DNA of 7,962 nt from JBBQNJ01 sp038329845 (GTDB taxonomy: Bacteria > Planctomycetota > Phycisphaerae > Tepidisphaerales > Tepidisphaeraceae), in NCBI GenBank assembly GCA_038329845.1, contig JBBQNJ010000119.1, forward strand, positions 1 through 7,962, read 5' to 3'. The position numbers and the translations under genes are program-made. The notes beneath the pieces were generated by a model. The model worked only from the letters and a program-made list of their open reading frames with translations, searched no databases and was not told the DNA's origin. Below, one piece after another: positions 1 to 5,408 of the stretch (position 1 is the stretch's first letter; each line of letters starts with the position of its first letter).

Positions 1-55
1 GTTGAAGTGTCTTGCGTTCCTCATCCGTGAGGCGAACGATGTACTTCTTGAGCAT
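1..55 (-). CDS. IS630-family transposase, N-terminal fragment cut by window edge
   Basis: Only 18 codons are visible, reading MLKKYIVRLTDEERKTLQ. This matches the usual opening of IS630 transposases (M-x-KKYxVxLxxEEr-xL), which leads into an N-terminal helix-turn-helix that binds the element ends. The catalytic DDE domain lies off the left edge. A purine-rich ribosome binding site (AAGGAAGGTG, 61-70 on the complementary strand) precedes the ATG and supports the start. The gene points away from the oxidoreductase stop codon. Whether the element is intact cannot be judged. Confidence 0.7.
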   Translation of the reverse strand, partial: MLKKYIVRLTDEERKTLQ

Positions 56-139
56 GGCACCACCTTCCTTGGTTGATGTCATCATCGACCCGACCGCCTG
101 CGGGCCGTGATCCTAAATCGGAGGCATGACAATGCACTA
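1..139 (-). mobile_element. IS630-family insertion sequence, one end only
   Basis: The minus-strand transposase start (position 55) is preceded by about 80 bases of non-coding DNA reaching the oxidoreductase stop codon, which is the usual layout of an IS630 end. IS630/Tc1-mariner elements insert at TA and duplicate it. A TA lies at 138-139, and the minus-strand sequence just inside it, GTGCATTGTCATGCC, is a plausible terminal inverted repeat. The other end lies outside the window, so neither the repeat nor the TA duplication can be confirmed here. The transposase start is seen directly; the exact boundary is inferred. Confidence 0.55.
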
Positions 140-1255
140 GGCGATCGTCACTTCCTTGCCCGCTTCGGCCGAGCGGTAGACGCCATCGAGCATCTTCTGC
201 ACGGCCAGGCCAGCTTCACCGGGAGCGGTGAGTTCCGTCCCCTTCAGACACCCGTCCACCCAGTTTCGCAGCTTCAGTGCGAACAACGAGGGGAAATCGG
301 TCTGGCGTTCCAGGAACCCGGCAGTCGAGTTCATCATGGTCCCGTTGCGATCGGTAAAGATCGCCGCCGGATCCCAGCTCGAGCCGCCCTTCTCGCCCAT
401 CATCTGGAAGTTCCACACGTCCTTTTCGATGTGGGCCACGAACGAGGCCTCGATCTGCAGGATCGCACCGGTATCGAAGCGAATCTGCCCGATCGCCAGG
501 TCCTCGACCGTGTACGTCTTGTAATCCCAGTTAGGCCACTGGCTCACGACCGTCGAGGGCTTATTCCCCATGTAGGTCCAGACGTTGCCGCTGGCGGCGA
601 CGGGCTTGGGCGAACCCATGACGTAATGGGCCATTTCGATCACGTGTACGCCGATGTCGATCATCGGTCCGCCGCCCTGCTTTTCCTTCTGGCCGAACAC
701 GCCCCAGTTGGGGATGCCGCGCCGGCGAAGGGCCTGGCACTTGGCGAACATGATCTTGCCGAACTCCCCGGCCTCGCGGGCCCGGACGAGGAACTGGCTG
801 TTGGGGTGATAGCGATACTGGAAGCCGACGGTGAGCTTGCGGTTGTTCTTGGCCGCCGCGTCGATCATCTTCTGGCATTCCTTGGGGTTCATGGCCATCG
901 GCTTTTCGACGATGACATGGCAGCCGGCGTTGGCCGCGTCGATCGCGGGGGCGGCGTGGACGCCGTTGGGCGTGCAGATGCTCACCGCGTCGGGCTTGAC
1001 CTTCTTAAGCAGGTCCTTCCAATCGATATAGTTGTCCTTCACCCCCCACTTTTCCTCCATGATCTTCAGGCGGGCCGGGTCGATGTCGCAACCGGCGACG
1101 ACTTCCACATCGGGGAATTTCCCACCCGTCAGCGCACCGAGGTGGACCTGCGAAATCCCTCCGCAACCGATAATGGCGACACGCAATTTCTTGCCCTTGT
1201 AGGTCTGGTGTTTCTCCATCGCCAGGGAGTCGGTCGAGACGCTCTTCTCTGCCAT
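137..1255 (-). CDS. Gfo/Idh/MocA family NAD(P)-dependent oxidoreductase
   Basis: This 372-residue protein has the normal length and architecture of the Gfo/Idh/MocA family, cytoplasmic enzymes that oxidise or reduce hydroxyl groups on sugars, inositols and related polyols. The Rossmann domain starts at about residue 24 (VAIIGCGGIS, residues 26-34, is the nucleotide-binding glycine loop). The family EKP motif is at 117-119 (VIVEKPMAMN) and supplies the catalytic lysine. The substrate domain carries GGGPMIDIGVHVIE, with D200 and H204 at the usual catalytic positions. No Tat or Sec signal is seen, so it is probably cytoplasmic. The ATG at 1255 is chosen because GAAGGAG lies 8 bases upstream; an internal ATG at 1219 (residue 13) is less likely. 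The substrate cannot be told from sequence; planctomycetes carry many paralogues. The gene is 175 bases downstream of the HEAT lipoprotein gene and may have its own promoter. Its TAG stop codon abuts an IS630 end, but the C-terminus (GKEVTIA) looks natural. Confidence 0.93.
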   Translation of the reverse strand: MAEKSVSTDSLAMEKHQTYKGKKLRVAIIGCGGISQVHLGALTGGKFPDVEVVAGCDIDPARLKIMEEKWGVKDNYIDWKDLLKKVKPDAVSICTPNGVHAAPAIDAANAGCHVIVEKPMAMNPKECQKMIDAAAKNNRKLTVGFQYRYHPNSQFLVRAREAGEFGKIMFAKCQALRRRGIPNWGVFGQKEKQGGGPMIDIGVHVIEMAHYVMGSPKPVAASGNVWTYMGNKPSTVVSQWPNWDYKTYTVEDLAIGQIRFDTGAILQIEASFVAHIEKDVWNFQMMGEKGGSSWDPAAIFTDRNGTMMNSTAGFLERQTDFPSLFALKLRNWVDGCLKGTELTAPGEAGLAVQKMLDGVYRSAEAGKEVTIA

Positions 1256-1263
1256 GTGCAAGG

Positions 1264-1270
1264 CTCCTTC
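1264..1270 (-). promoter_or_regulatory. Ribosome binding site of the oxidoreductase gene
   Basis: The minus strand reads GAAGGAG followed by 8 bases and then ATG. This is a near-perfect anti-16S match and decides the start at 1255 over the internal ATG at 1219 and over upstream in-frame codons reaching to 1672. Confidence 0.75.
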
Positions 1271-1356
1271 GATTCCGATCGTTGATGGATCGGCGTATGT
1301 TGAATGAATCCGAATCAGCCCGATCCCCGGCCCATTCGCCGGGTTCGAGCGCGGGT

Positions 1357-1384
1357 ATGGTAGTGCCGCGCCAGTCCAATGCAA
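1357..1384 (-). promoter_or_regulatory. Weak candidate promoter for the oxidoreductase gene
   Basis: On the minus strand, TTGCAT (1379-1384) is followed after 16 bases by TACCAT (1357-1362), giving 3/6 and 4/6 matches to the -35 and -10 consensus. It sits in the 175-base gap between the HEAT lipoprotein gene and the oxidoreductase gene and would give a leader of about 95 bases. The match is weak; the gap itself is the main reason to expect a promoter here. Confidence 0.25.
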
Positions 1385-1430
1385 AGCCTCGGGCGCCGGC
1401 CGGGGCGATTTCCCGACCCGGTGGATGAGA

Positions 1431-2426
1431 TTATTCGAGCCGGAGAATGGCCCGCGCCGCGGCGAGGCGCACGGCGGAATCTTCGTCGCGCAGCAGATCG
1501 GCGAGGATCGGCTGGGCGTCGCGCCGACCGATCGCGCCGAAGGCCCATGCGGCCAGCGCCCGCTGGCGCGGGTCCTTGCTGGCGGTGCCGGTCTGCGCCA
1601 CGCCGTAGCCGTCATCGGCCCCGAGCATCCCGCAGGCGCGGGCCGCGACCAGGGCCACTTCGGCGTAATCATCGGTCAGGGCGCCGCGAAGATGCTGGAT
1701 CACCCGTCGATCCCGCCGCGCCGCCAGGGCGAGAAGCGCGATCATTCGATCGTCGGGATGCCCGCTGATGGTGGCCATCACCAGCGGGGCCAGCGCGTCG
1801 GAATCACCCAGCCGCCACATCGCCTCGAGTGCCTGCAAGCGGACTTGCGGCTCCTTGTCCTTCGCCAGCGGCTTGAGGACGCGCAGGGCCGTCGGCTCAT
1901 CGAGCATTCCCAGCGCCATCGCCACATTGGCCCGAACCTGCCACAACGGATCGAACGCCAGCGTCTCGAACTGGCGGCTGTTGCCCACCTCGCCCAGCCG
2001 ATGCAGCGCGAACAATGCCGCGACATGCACGCTGGGCGAAGCATCCTCGAGCAGCACCTCGGCCCGGGCCCGGGCCGCTTGCAGACGCAGCCGGCCCGAG
2101 GCCATTAATGCCGCGAAACGCACCGCGGCATCGGAATCATTCAGCGCCGCGACGATTCGATCGCCGGCGGCGACACCGTCCACATCCTGCAACGTCTCGA
2201 TCGCCGGCCCGCGCTGCGCCGGATCGGACGAATCCAACGCCGCCGCCAGTTCTCGCCGCGCTGCGGCGCGAAGTTCAACATCCAGCGCACAGGGCCGCGA
2301 GGCCGCATACCCTGGCGGAGGCTTGGGTGAAGGAATCGACAGATCGCGCGGCCGCGCGCATCCGCCTAGGATAATGCCCAGCACGCTGAGGAAAATAAGT
2401 AAATAGAGACGCGATTCGGGTTTCAT
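1431..2426 (-). CDS. HEAT-repeat lipoprotein
   Basis: This 331-residue protein begins with a lipoprotein signal: charged N-terminus, hydrophobic stretch at residues 7-20, then lipobox LGGC with acceptor C23. After a proline-rich linker (33-38) it consists of about nine helical repeats of roughly 31 residues with the HEAT pattern D-x-D-x-x-V-R-x-x-A-x-x-A-L. They start near residues 66, 96, 128, 159, 190, 224, 252, 284 and 314; good examples are NDSDAAVRFAAL and DEDSAVRLAAARAIL. HEAT solenoids are protein-binding scaffolds, so an envelope scaffold role is likely, but the partner is unknown. Its ATG overlaps the lnt stop codon (ATGA, 4-base overlap), with GGTGGAG (2434-2440) 7 bases upstream, so it is probably translationally coupled to lnt. 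As a lipoprotein it would be a substrate of that enzyme. PBS-lyase-type HEAT repeats are an alternative label for the same fold. Confidence 0.87.
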   Translation of the reverse strand: MKPESRLYLLIFLSVLGIILGGCARPRDLSIPSPKPPPGYAASRPCALDVELRAAARRELAAALDSSDPAQRGPAIETLQDVDGVAAGDRIVAALNDSDAAVRFAALMASGRLRLQAARARAEVLLEDASPSVHVAALFALHRLGEVGNSRQFETLAFDPLWQVRANVAMALGMLDEPTALRVLKPLAKDKEPQVRLQALEAMWRLGDSDALAPLVMATISGHPDDRMIALLALAARRDRRVIQHLRGALTDDYAEVALVAARACGMLGADDGYGVAQTGTASKDPRQRALAAWAFGAIGRRDAQPILADLLRDEDSAVRLAAARAILRLE

Positions 2427-4186
2427 CTCAACACTCCACCGATAACCGCCGCTTTTCGGCGGGCGAACGATAGCCACCCGCCGACGATGGCGATTGCCGC
2501 AGTCAACATCGCGCAGATCACCGCGAATAAGTCGCCGATGCGCGTGTACCAGGTGATGCGGGGATCGAGCATCAGTCGGTGCGCCGAGAAGCCTTCGATC
2601 CCCGTCGCCAGCAGCGCATGCGGGCATCCAGCCGAGTCAATGAATCCGCTGATGCCGGTGTTGACGCTTCGGGCGGTGGGAACCCGGTTTTCGATGCTGC
2701 GGAATGTGGCGAGCTGTAGGTGTTGCGACATCTGCGGGCCGCTAAACCATCCATCATTGGTGAGATTGACGATGAAGTCGGCCCGCTTGGGCTTGCCGGG
2801 AGCTTCAGGACGAAACATCCGCGCCACCAACGAGGCATCGCTGTCCTCGAAGCAGATCGGCGTGACGAATCGCCACGGCTTGCTCGGGCCGGTGGTGGAT
2901 CCGCTGCTGGGCTGAAGGGTGAAGACGGTCAGCGCCTCGCCGGGGACCAGCGTGTAATCGTAGCCGTAGGGATTGAAGAGGTTGAAGAAGCGATACAACG
3001 GCGGTGCCGTCTTGCGAAACGGGATGAACTCACCGAAGGGAACCAAGTGGATCTTGTCGTAACGATTCTCGGCCATCAATCCGGAGCGATCGTACAAATA
3101 GGCGCTGTTGCGGCGTTCGGACTGGCGCAGCTTGCCGCCGACTTCCTCGACCAGGCCATAGGCGGCACCGACCAAAAGCCCGACCTTGTGGCGGGATGCC
3201 AGATTGGCCAGCCGCTGATGGACGGCGGTGTACGTCGGAACAAAGGCGCGGAACTCGCGGTTGAGTTCGGGCATGAGCGTCTCGGACCAGACGACCAGAT
3301 CGGCATCTGGCGTTCGCGCAATGGCCCGGCTGGAAGTGGTGAGATGGAACGCCAGCCGCTCGTCGAGCGTTTCGCCTTTTTCGCCGGTGTTGCGCTGCGG
3401 ATAATTCGGCTGAATGACGATCACCTCCGGTCCGGGCTGGCTCACCGGCGGTGACATCCTCACAGCGCCGTAGATCAGGGCGCCGCCGACCAGCGCGATC
3501 GAGACGCTGAGGGTGCCGCCGATGCGCCGCGCCGATCGACCTCGGATCCATCCCAGCGCTAACGTGGCATTCACCATCGCCAAGACAAACGTGACGGCGT
3601 AGACCCCCGCTACGTCGGCGATCTGGCAGATGAGCAAAAACGGCGTCTGGGTATGCCCGAGAAAAAGCCAGGGCAGACCGGTCATGAACGTGCCGCGAAC
3701 CCATTCCAGGCCGGTCCAGACCACCGCGATGGCCAACGCCGCCGCCAATCCGCCCGCATTTCCCGGCGAGCGAATGGGACGCAGCAGGCCCGTCGATCGG
3801 ATCACCACCGCCGCGACGGCCCAATAAAGCCCCAGGTAGAGATGAAGGGCGATCGTGCCCGGCGGGCTGATCGACCAGAGCCATCCCATATTGATCGAAA
3901 AAAACGCGATCCCGGCCCCCCAACTCCAAAGGAAGGCACCGACCGTGGTGCGATGGCGTGCGACAACGATCAGCCAGGGAACCAACCCAATCCACGCGAG
4001 ATAGAACGCTCCCACCGGCGCGAACGCGAGCGTGAACGCCGCCACCGACGCCGCCAGCAGCACGATCTTGCCGTACCACAACTCGGCGAACGCCGGTGCC
4101 GCCGGCGGATCGTCCGCCGAGCGCCGAAACGCCGACTTGGCCGAGGCCGAGGCCGAAAATTTAGACCGATTGCCCGACTTGCTCAT
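2423..4186 (-). CDS. lnt: Apolipoprotein N-acyltransferase
   Basis: Lnt adds the third acyl chain to the N-terminal cysteine of lipoproteins at the outer face of the inner membrane. The 587-residue protein has several hydrophobic segments in its first 240 residues (for example 41-75, 84-98, 111-130, 146-160 and 183-212), a nitrilase-type domain (about 253-540), and a last membrane helix (about 552-572). The expected triad is present: E302 (VVWSETLMPEL), K378 (YDKIHLVPFGE) and C445 (TPICFED), plus the conserved glutamate E386 and the NLTNDGWF motif (474-481). The usual proline before the catalytic Glu (WPE) is Ser here. A 35-residue Ser/Ala/Lys/Arg-rich cytoplasmic extension precedes the first membrane segment, making it longer than the roughly 510 residues of E. 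coli Lnt. The ATG at 4186 is preferred over an in-frame GTG at 4213, because that GTG lies between the -35 and -10 boxes of a good promoter and neither start has a Shine-Dalgarno site. It overlaps the downstream lipoprotein gene. Confidence 0.94.
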   Translation of the reverse strand: MSKSGNRSKFSASASAKSAFRRSADDPPAAPAFAELWYGKIVLLAASVAAFTLAFAPVGAFYLAWIGLVPWLIVVARHRTTVGAFLWSWGAGIAFFSINMGWLWSISPPGTIALHLYLGLYWAVAAVVIRSTGLLRPIRSPGNAGGLAAALAIAVVWTGLEWVRGTFMTGLPWLFLGHTQTPFLLICQIADVAGVYAVTFVLAMVNATLALGWIRGRSARRIGGTLSVSIALVGGALIYGAVRMSPPVSQPGPEVIVIQPNYPQRNTGEKGETLDERLAFHLTTSSRAIARTPDADLVVWSETLMPELNREFRAFVPTYTAVHQRLANLASRHKVGLLVGAAYGLVEEVGGKLRQSERRNSAYLYDRSGLMAENRYDKIHLVPFGEFIPFRKTAPPLYRFFNLFNPYGYDYTLVPGEALTVFTLQPSSGSTTGPSKPWRFVTPICFEDSDASLVARMFRPEAPGKPKRADFIVNLTNDGWFSGPQMSQHLQLATFRSIENRVPTARSVNTGISGFIDSAGCPHALLATGIEGFSAHRLMLDPRITWYTRIGDLFAVICAMLTAAIAIVGGWLSFARRKAAVIGGVLR

Positions 4187-4198
4187 CGCGAAGTTTTT

Positions 4199-4226
4199 AG
4201 CGTAGCCCGGCACAGAAACTCGTCAA
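4199..4226 (-). promoter_or_regulatory. Candidate lnt promoter giving a near-leaderless mRNA
   Basis: The minus strand carries TTGACG (4221-4226, 5/6 match to the -35 consensus), a 16-base spacer and TACGCT (4199-4204, a common weak -10). Transcription would start at about 4192, only a few bases before the ATG at 4186. This fits the lack of any Shine-Dalgarno sequence there. It is a prediction from sequence only. Confidence 0.5.
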
Positions 4227-4279
4227 CCCGGGCCACCGCTGATTCATCCCGGTTTCCTGCCATGGTGTCCGAATGAAGA

Positions 4280-4359
4280 GCCGACGGGGACGTCGGCATT
4301 CCAAAGAGCGCTGACGGGTTCGTCGGTATGACTGGGAACGCCGACGTCCTCGTCGGCAT
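4280..4359. repeat. Three REP-like palindromes at an exact 30-bp period
   Basis: Three 20-base units start at 4280, 4310 and 4340. Unit 1 is GCCGACGGGGACGTCGGCAT, unit 2 is GCTGACGGGTTCGTCGGTAT and unit 3 is GCCGACGTCCTCGTCGGCAT. Each is a 7-bp stem with a 4-base loop, followed by a 10-base linker that is loosely alike (GACTGGGAAC, GACCAAGGAG). Stems are conserved while loops differ (GGGA, GGTT, TCCT). Two changes in unit 2 keep pairing as G·U in plus-strand RNA. Unit 1 shares the core GACGGGGACGT with the right inverted repeat of the nearby RAYT gene, so these are probably REP sequences mobilised by it or a relative. Confidence 0.75.
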
Positions 4360-4378
4360 GACCAAGGAGCGCGCCAGG

Positions 4379-4448
4379 GGGACATCCAGAATATTCCGCC
4401 GAGCGATCCAGCAACCCAGCGCCGCCGCGGGAATATTCTGGATGTCCC
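4379..4448. repeat. Perfect 19-bp inverted repeat around a 32-base loop
   Basis: The arm at 4379-4397 (GGGACATCCAGAATATTCC) is the exact reverse complement of 4430-4448. The 32-base centre is GC-rich. The arms are AT-rich compared with the surroundings and each contains the small palindrome GAATATTC. The element is 70 bases long, non-coding, and lies in a divergent intergenic region, so it is not in a usual terminator position. It could be a MITE-like or REP-pair element, or a structured RNA; no coding potential is seen. Confidence 0.75.
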
Positions 4449-4468
4449 GAATGCCATTCGCTTAACGT

Positions 4469-4489
4469 AAAAACGGCTGGGAAAAGCCG
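4469..4489 (-). terminator. Intrinsic terminator-like hairpin, minus strand
   Basis: On the minus strand a 5-bp stem CGGCT/AGCCG (4485-4489 and 4474-4478) with a 6-base loop is followed directly by TTTTT (4469-4473); two G·U pairs could extend the stem. The form is that of a short Rho-independent terminator. No minus-strand gene lies immediately upstream of it, since the RAYT gene is on the plus strand, so it would act on antisense transcripts coming out of the element. Confidence 0.4.
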
Positions 4490-4490
4490 C

Positions 4491-4537
4491 CTAATAGGCC
4501 CAATACTGCAGTTGAGTTCGCCGACTTGGGCCCTTAG
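4491..4537. repeat. Imperfect inverted repeat upstream of the RAYT element
   Basis: CTAATAGGCCCAA (4491-4503) and TTGGGCCCTTAG (4526-4537) are inverted copies apart from a TA/G difference, with a 22-base loop. It adds a third kind of stem-loop to this intergenic stretch and ends four bases before the left inverted repeat of the RAYT element. Confidence 0.5.
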
Positions 4538-4541
4538 GGAC

Positions 4542-4565
4542 GACTGAAGGGGACGTAGCTCTTCA
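4542..4565 (+). repeat. Left inverted repeat of the RAYT unit
   Basis: The 24-base arm has core GGGGACGTAGCTCTTCA (4549-4565). It differs from the reverse complement of 5291-5314 only at its seventh base (A versus C). It contains GTAG, the tetranucleotide that E. coli TnpA-REP recognises next to REP hairpins; this may be coincidence. The candidate RAYT -35 box overlaps its inner end. Confidence 0.8.
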
Positions 4566-4590
4566 CGCCGGACCTGTCGCGTGGTATGCT
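4562..4590 (+). promoter_or_regulatory. Candidate RAYT promoter, leaderless
   Basis: TTCACG (4562-4567, 4/6 match) and TATGCT (4585-4590, 4/6 match) are 17 bases apart, with a TG extension at 4582-4583 making an extended -10. Transcription would begin about seven bases downstream, essentially at the GTG at 4598, giving a leaderless mRNA. The -35 box overlaps the inner end of the left inverted repeat, so transposase binding there could repress its own gene (inference). Confidence 0.5.
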
Positions 4591-4597
4591 TCCCACC

Positions 4598-5293
4598 GTG
4601 CCGCGACACGCCAGACAAGCGCCCGGCGGATACGTCTATCACGTCTGGAACCGCGCGGCGGGGCGATCGTGGCTGTTCAAGAAGCCGCAAGACTATGCCG
4701 CGTTCGAGCGCATCCTTGTCGAGGCGCAGCAGCGCCATCCGCTGCGCATCCTCGAGTGGTGCCTGATGCCCAATCACTGGCACTTCGTGGTCTGGCCGGA
4801 GCAGGATGGGCAGGTGACGGCATTCTTTCGCTGGCTGACGCATACGCACGCGATGCGGGCGATCACCCACCGGCGCGTGCTGGGGATGGGGCCGCTGTAC
4901 CAGGGGCGATTCAAGAGCCTGCCCGTTCAGTCAGACGAGCACCTGCTGGTGCTGCTGCGCTACGTGCAGCGGAATCCCGTGCGGGGGAAACTGGTGGAAC
5001 AGGCGGAACAATGGCCGCATGGCAGCGAGTGGGTTCGGCGTGGCGGGGGGCAACTGCGGACGGTGTTGAGCGACTGGCCGGTGAAGCGGCCGCATCGCTG
5101 GACTTCCTGGGTAAGCCAGCCGCAGACGGCGGCGGAACTGGCTTCATTGCGCGAGCACGTTCGCCGCGGCCGGCCGTACGGCGACGAGGCGTGGGTCCGC
5201 CAGACGGCGTCGAAGCTGAATCTGCAGTGGACCCTGCATCGCCGTGGCGGGTATCGCCGCCAGAAGGCGCAGCGAAGAGACGAAACGGGATGA
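4598..5293 (+). CDS. REP-associated tyrosine transposase (RAYT, TnpA_REP-like)
   Basis: This is a Y1 HUH single-strand transposase of the RAYT group, predicted to nick and rejoin single-stranded REP DNA. Counted from the GTG start the protein has 231 residues. The opening PRHARQAPGGYVYHVWNRA is typical. The HUH metal-binding motif is H60-W-H62 in CLMPNHWHFVVW, and the likely catalytic tyrosine is Y122 in LLRYVQRNPVRG, matching the position of Y115 in E. coli TnpA-REP. YQGRFKSLPVQ (101-111) is a family signature. The C-terminal stretch (about 185-222, RRGRPYGDEAWV and onward) is the extra domain seen in this subgroup. The GTG at 4598 is chosen because homologues start MPRxAR and because the ATG at 4586, which would add four residues, lies inside the -10 box; no Shine-Dalgarno site serves either. 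The stop codon is the first three bases of the right inverted repeat. All key residues are present, so it may be active. Confidence 0.9.
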   Translation: MPRHARQAPGGYVYHVWNRAAGRSWLFKKPQDYAAFERILVEAQQRHPLRILEWCLMPNHWHFVVWPEQDGQVTAFFRWLTHTHAMRAITHRRVLGMGPLYQGRFKSLPVQSDEHLLVLLRYVQRNPVRGKLVEQAEQWPHGSEWVRRGGGQLRTVLSDWPVKRPHRWTSWVSQPQTAAELASLREHVRRGRPYGDEAWVRQTASKLNLQWTLHRRGGYRRQKAQRRDETG

Positions 5294-5314
5294 AGAGCTA
5301 CGTCCCCGTCAGTC
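5291..5314 (-). repeat. Right inverted repeat of the RAYT unit
   Basis: This arm is inverted relative to 4542-4565 with one mismatch in 24. Its first three bases are the TGA stop codon of the transposase gene. Read on the minus strand it contains CTGACGGGGACGTAGC, which shares GACGGGGACGT with palindrome unit 1 (4280) and CTGACGGG with unit 2 (4310). Confidence 0.8.
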
Positions 5315-5344
5315 TGCCCCGTCCCGGCTGACGCCACTTCAACC

Positions 5345-5400
5345 GCACTTCGACATTGACCGACGCCGGCGGGTGGTTTCAATCCCGCCGGCGTAAGTGC
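5345..5400 (-). terminator. Large 3' hairpin of the PEP-CTERM gene
   Basis: A perfect 11-bp stem (5363-5373 pairs with 5384-5394, CGCCGGCGGG against its complement) has a 10-base loop. An outer 6-bp stem GCACTT/AAGTGC (5345-5350, 5395-5400) can close around it. It begins 8 bases past the PEP-CTERM stop codon and lies between convergent genes, where a terminator is expected. There is no U-tract in either direction, so it may act mainly as an mRNA-stabilising or Rho-assisted end. Confidence 0.6.
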
Positions 5401-5408
5401 AATGACCC

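Larger units (their letters stand above)
4542..5314 (+). mobile_element. RAYT (REP-associated tyrosine transposase) unit bounded by inverted repeats
   Basis: A single Y1 transposase gene is bounded by 24-base inverted repeats at 4542-4565 and 5291-5314, identical at 23 of 24 positions. RAYTs are single-copy, usually domesticated IS200/IS605 relatives flanked by inverted REP sequences. The 773-base unit fits that pattern. No target-site duplication is obvious, as expected for this transposase type. Confidence 0.7.

Noticed and set aside
107..1285. 392-codon plus-strand open frame opposite the oxidoreductase
   Set aside because: It is antisense to a clear Gfo/Idh/MocA gene, its translation shows no family features, and long antisense frames are common in high-GC DNA.
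1388..1425. GC-rich palindromes after the HEAT lipoprotein gene as a terminator
   Set aside because: Only short stems (about 5 bp) with mismatches and no T-run; not strong enough to call.
1256..1672. Extending the oxidoreductase to an upstream start at 1672 (511 residues)
   Set aside because: The extra 139 residues overlap the HEAT lipoprotein gene in another frame and are low-complexity; a strong ribosome binding site marks the start at 1255.
2427..2627. Longer start for the HEAT lipoprotein at 2627
   Set aside because: It would run far into lnt and bury the lipoprotein signal inside the protein; the ATG at 2426 has a ribosome binding site and gives a proper signal peptide and lipobox.
3030..4079. 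349-codon minus-strand frame inside lnt
   Set aside because: It is an off-frame shadow of lnt, Arg/Gly/His-rich, with no recognisable domain.
4280..4359. CRISPR-like array from three evenly spaced repeats
   Set aside because: Repeats are 20 bases and linkers only 10 bases and similar to one another; CRISPR spacers are about 25-40 bases and unique. No cas genes are present.
4244..4870. 208-codon minus-strand frame crossing the RAYT start and upstream repeats
   Set aside because: It overlaps the HUH domain antisense and crosses inverted repeats; no family resemblance.
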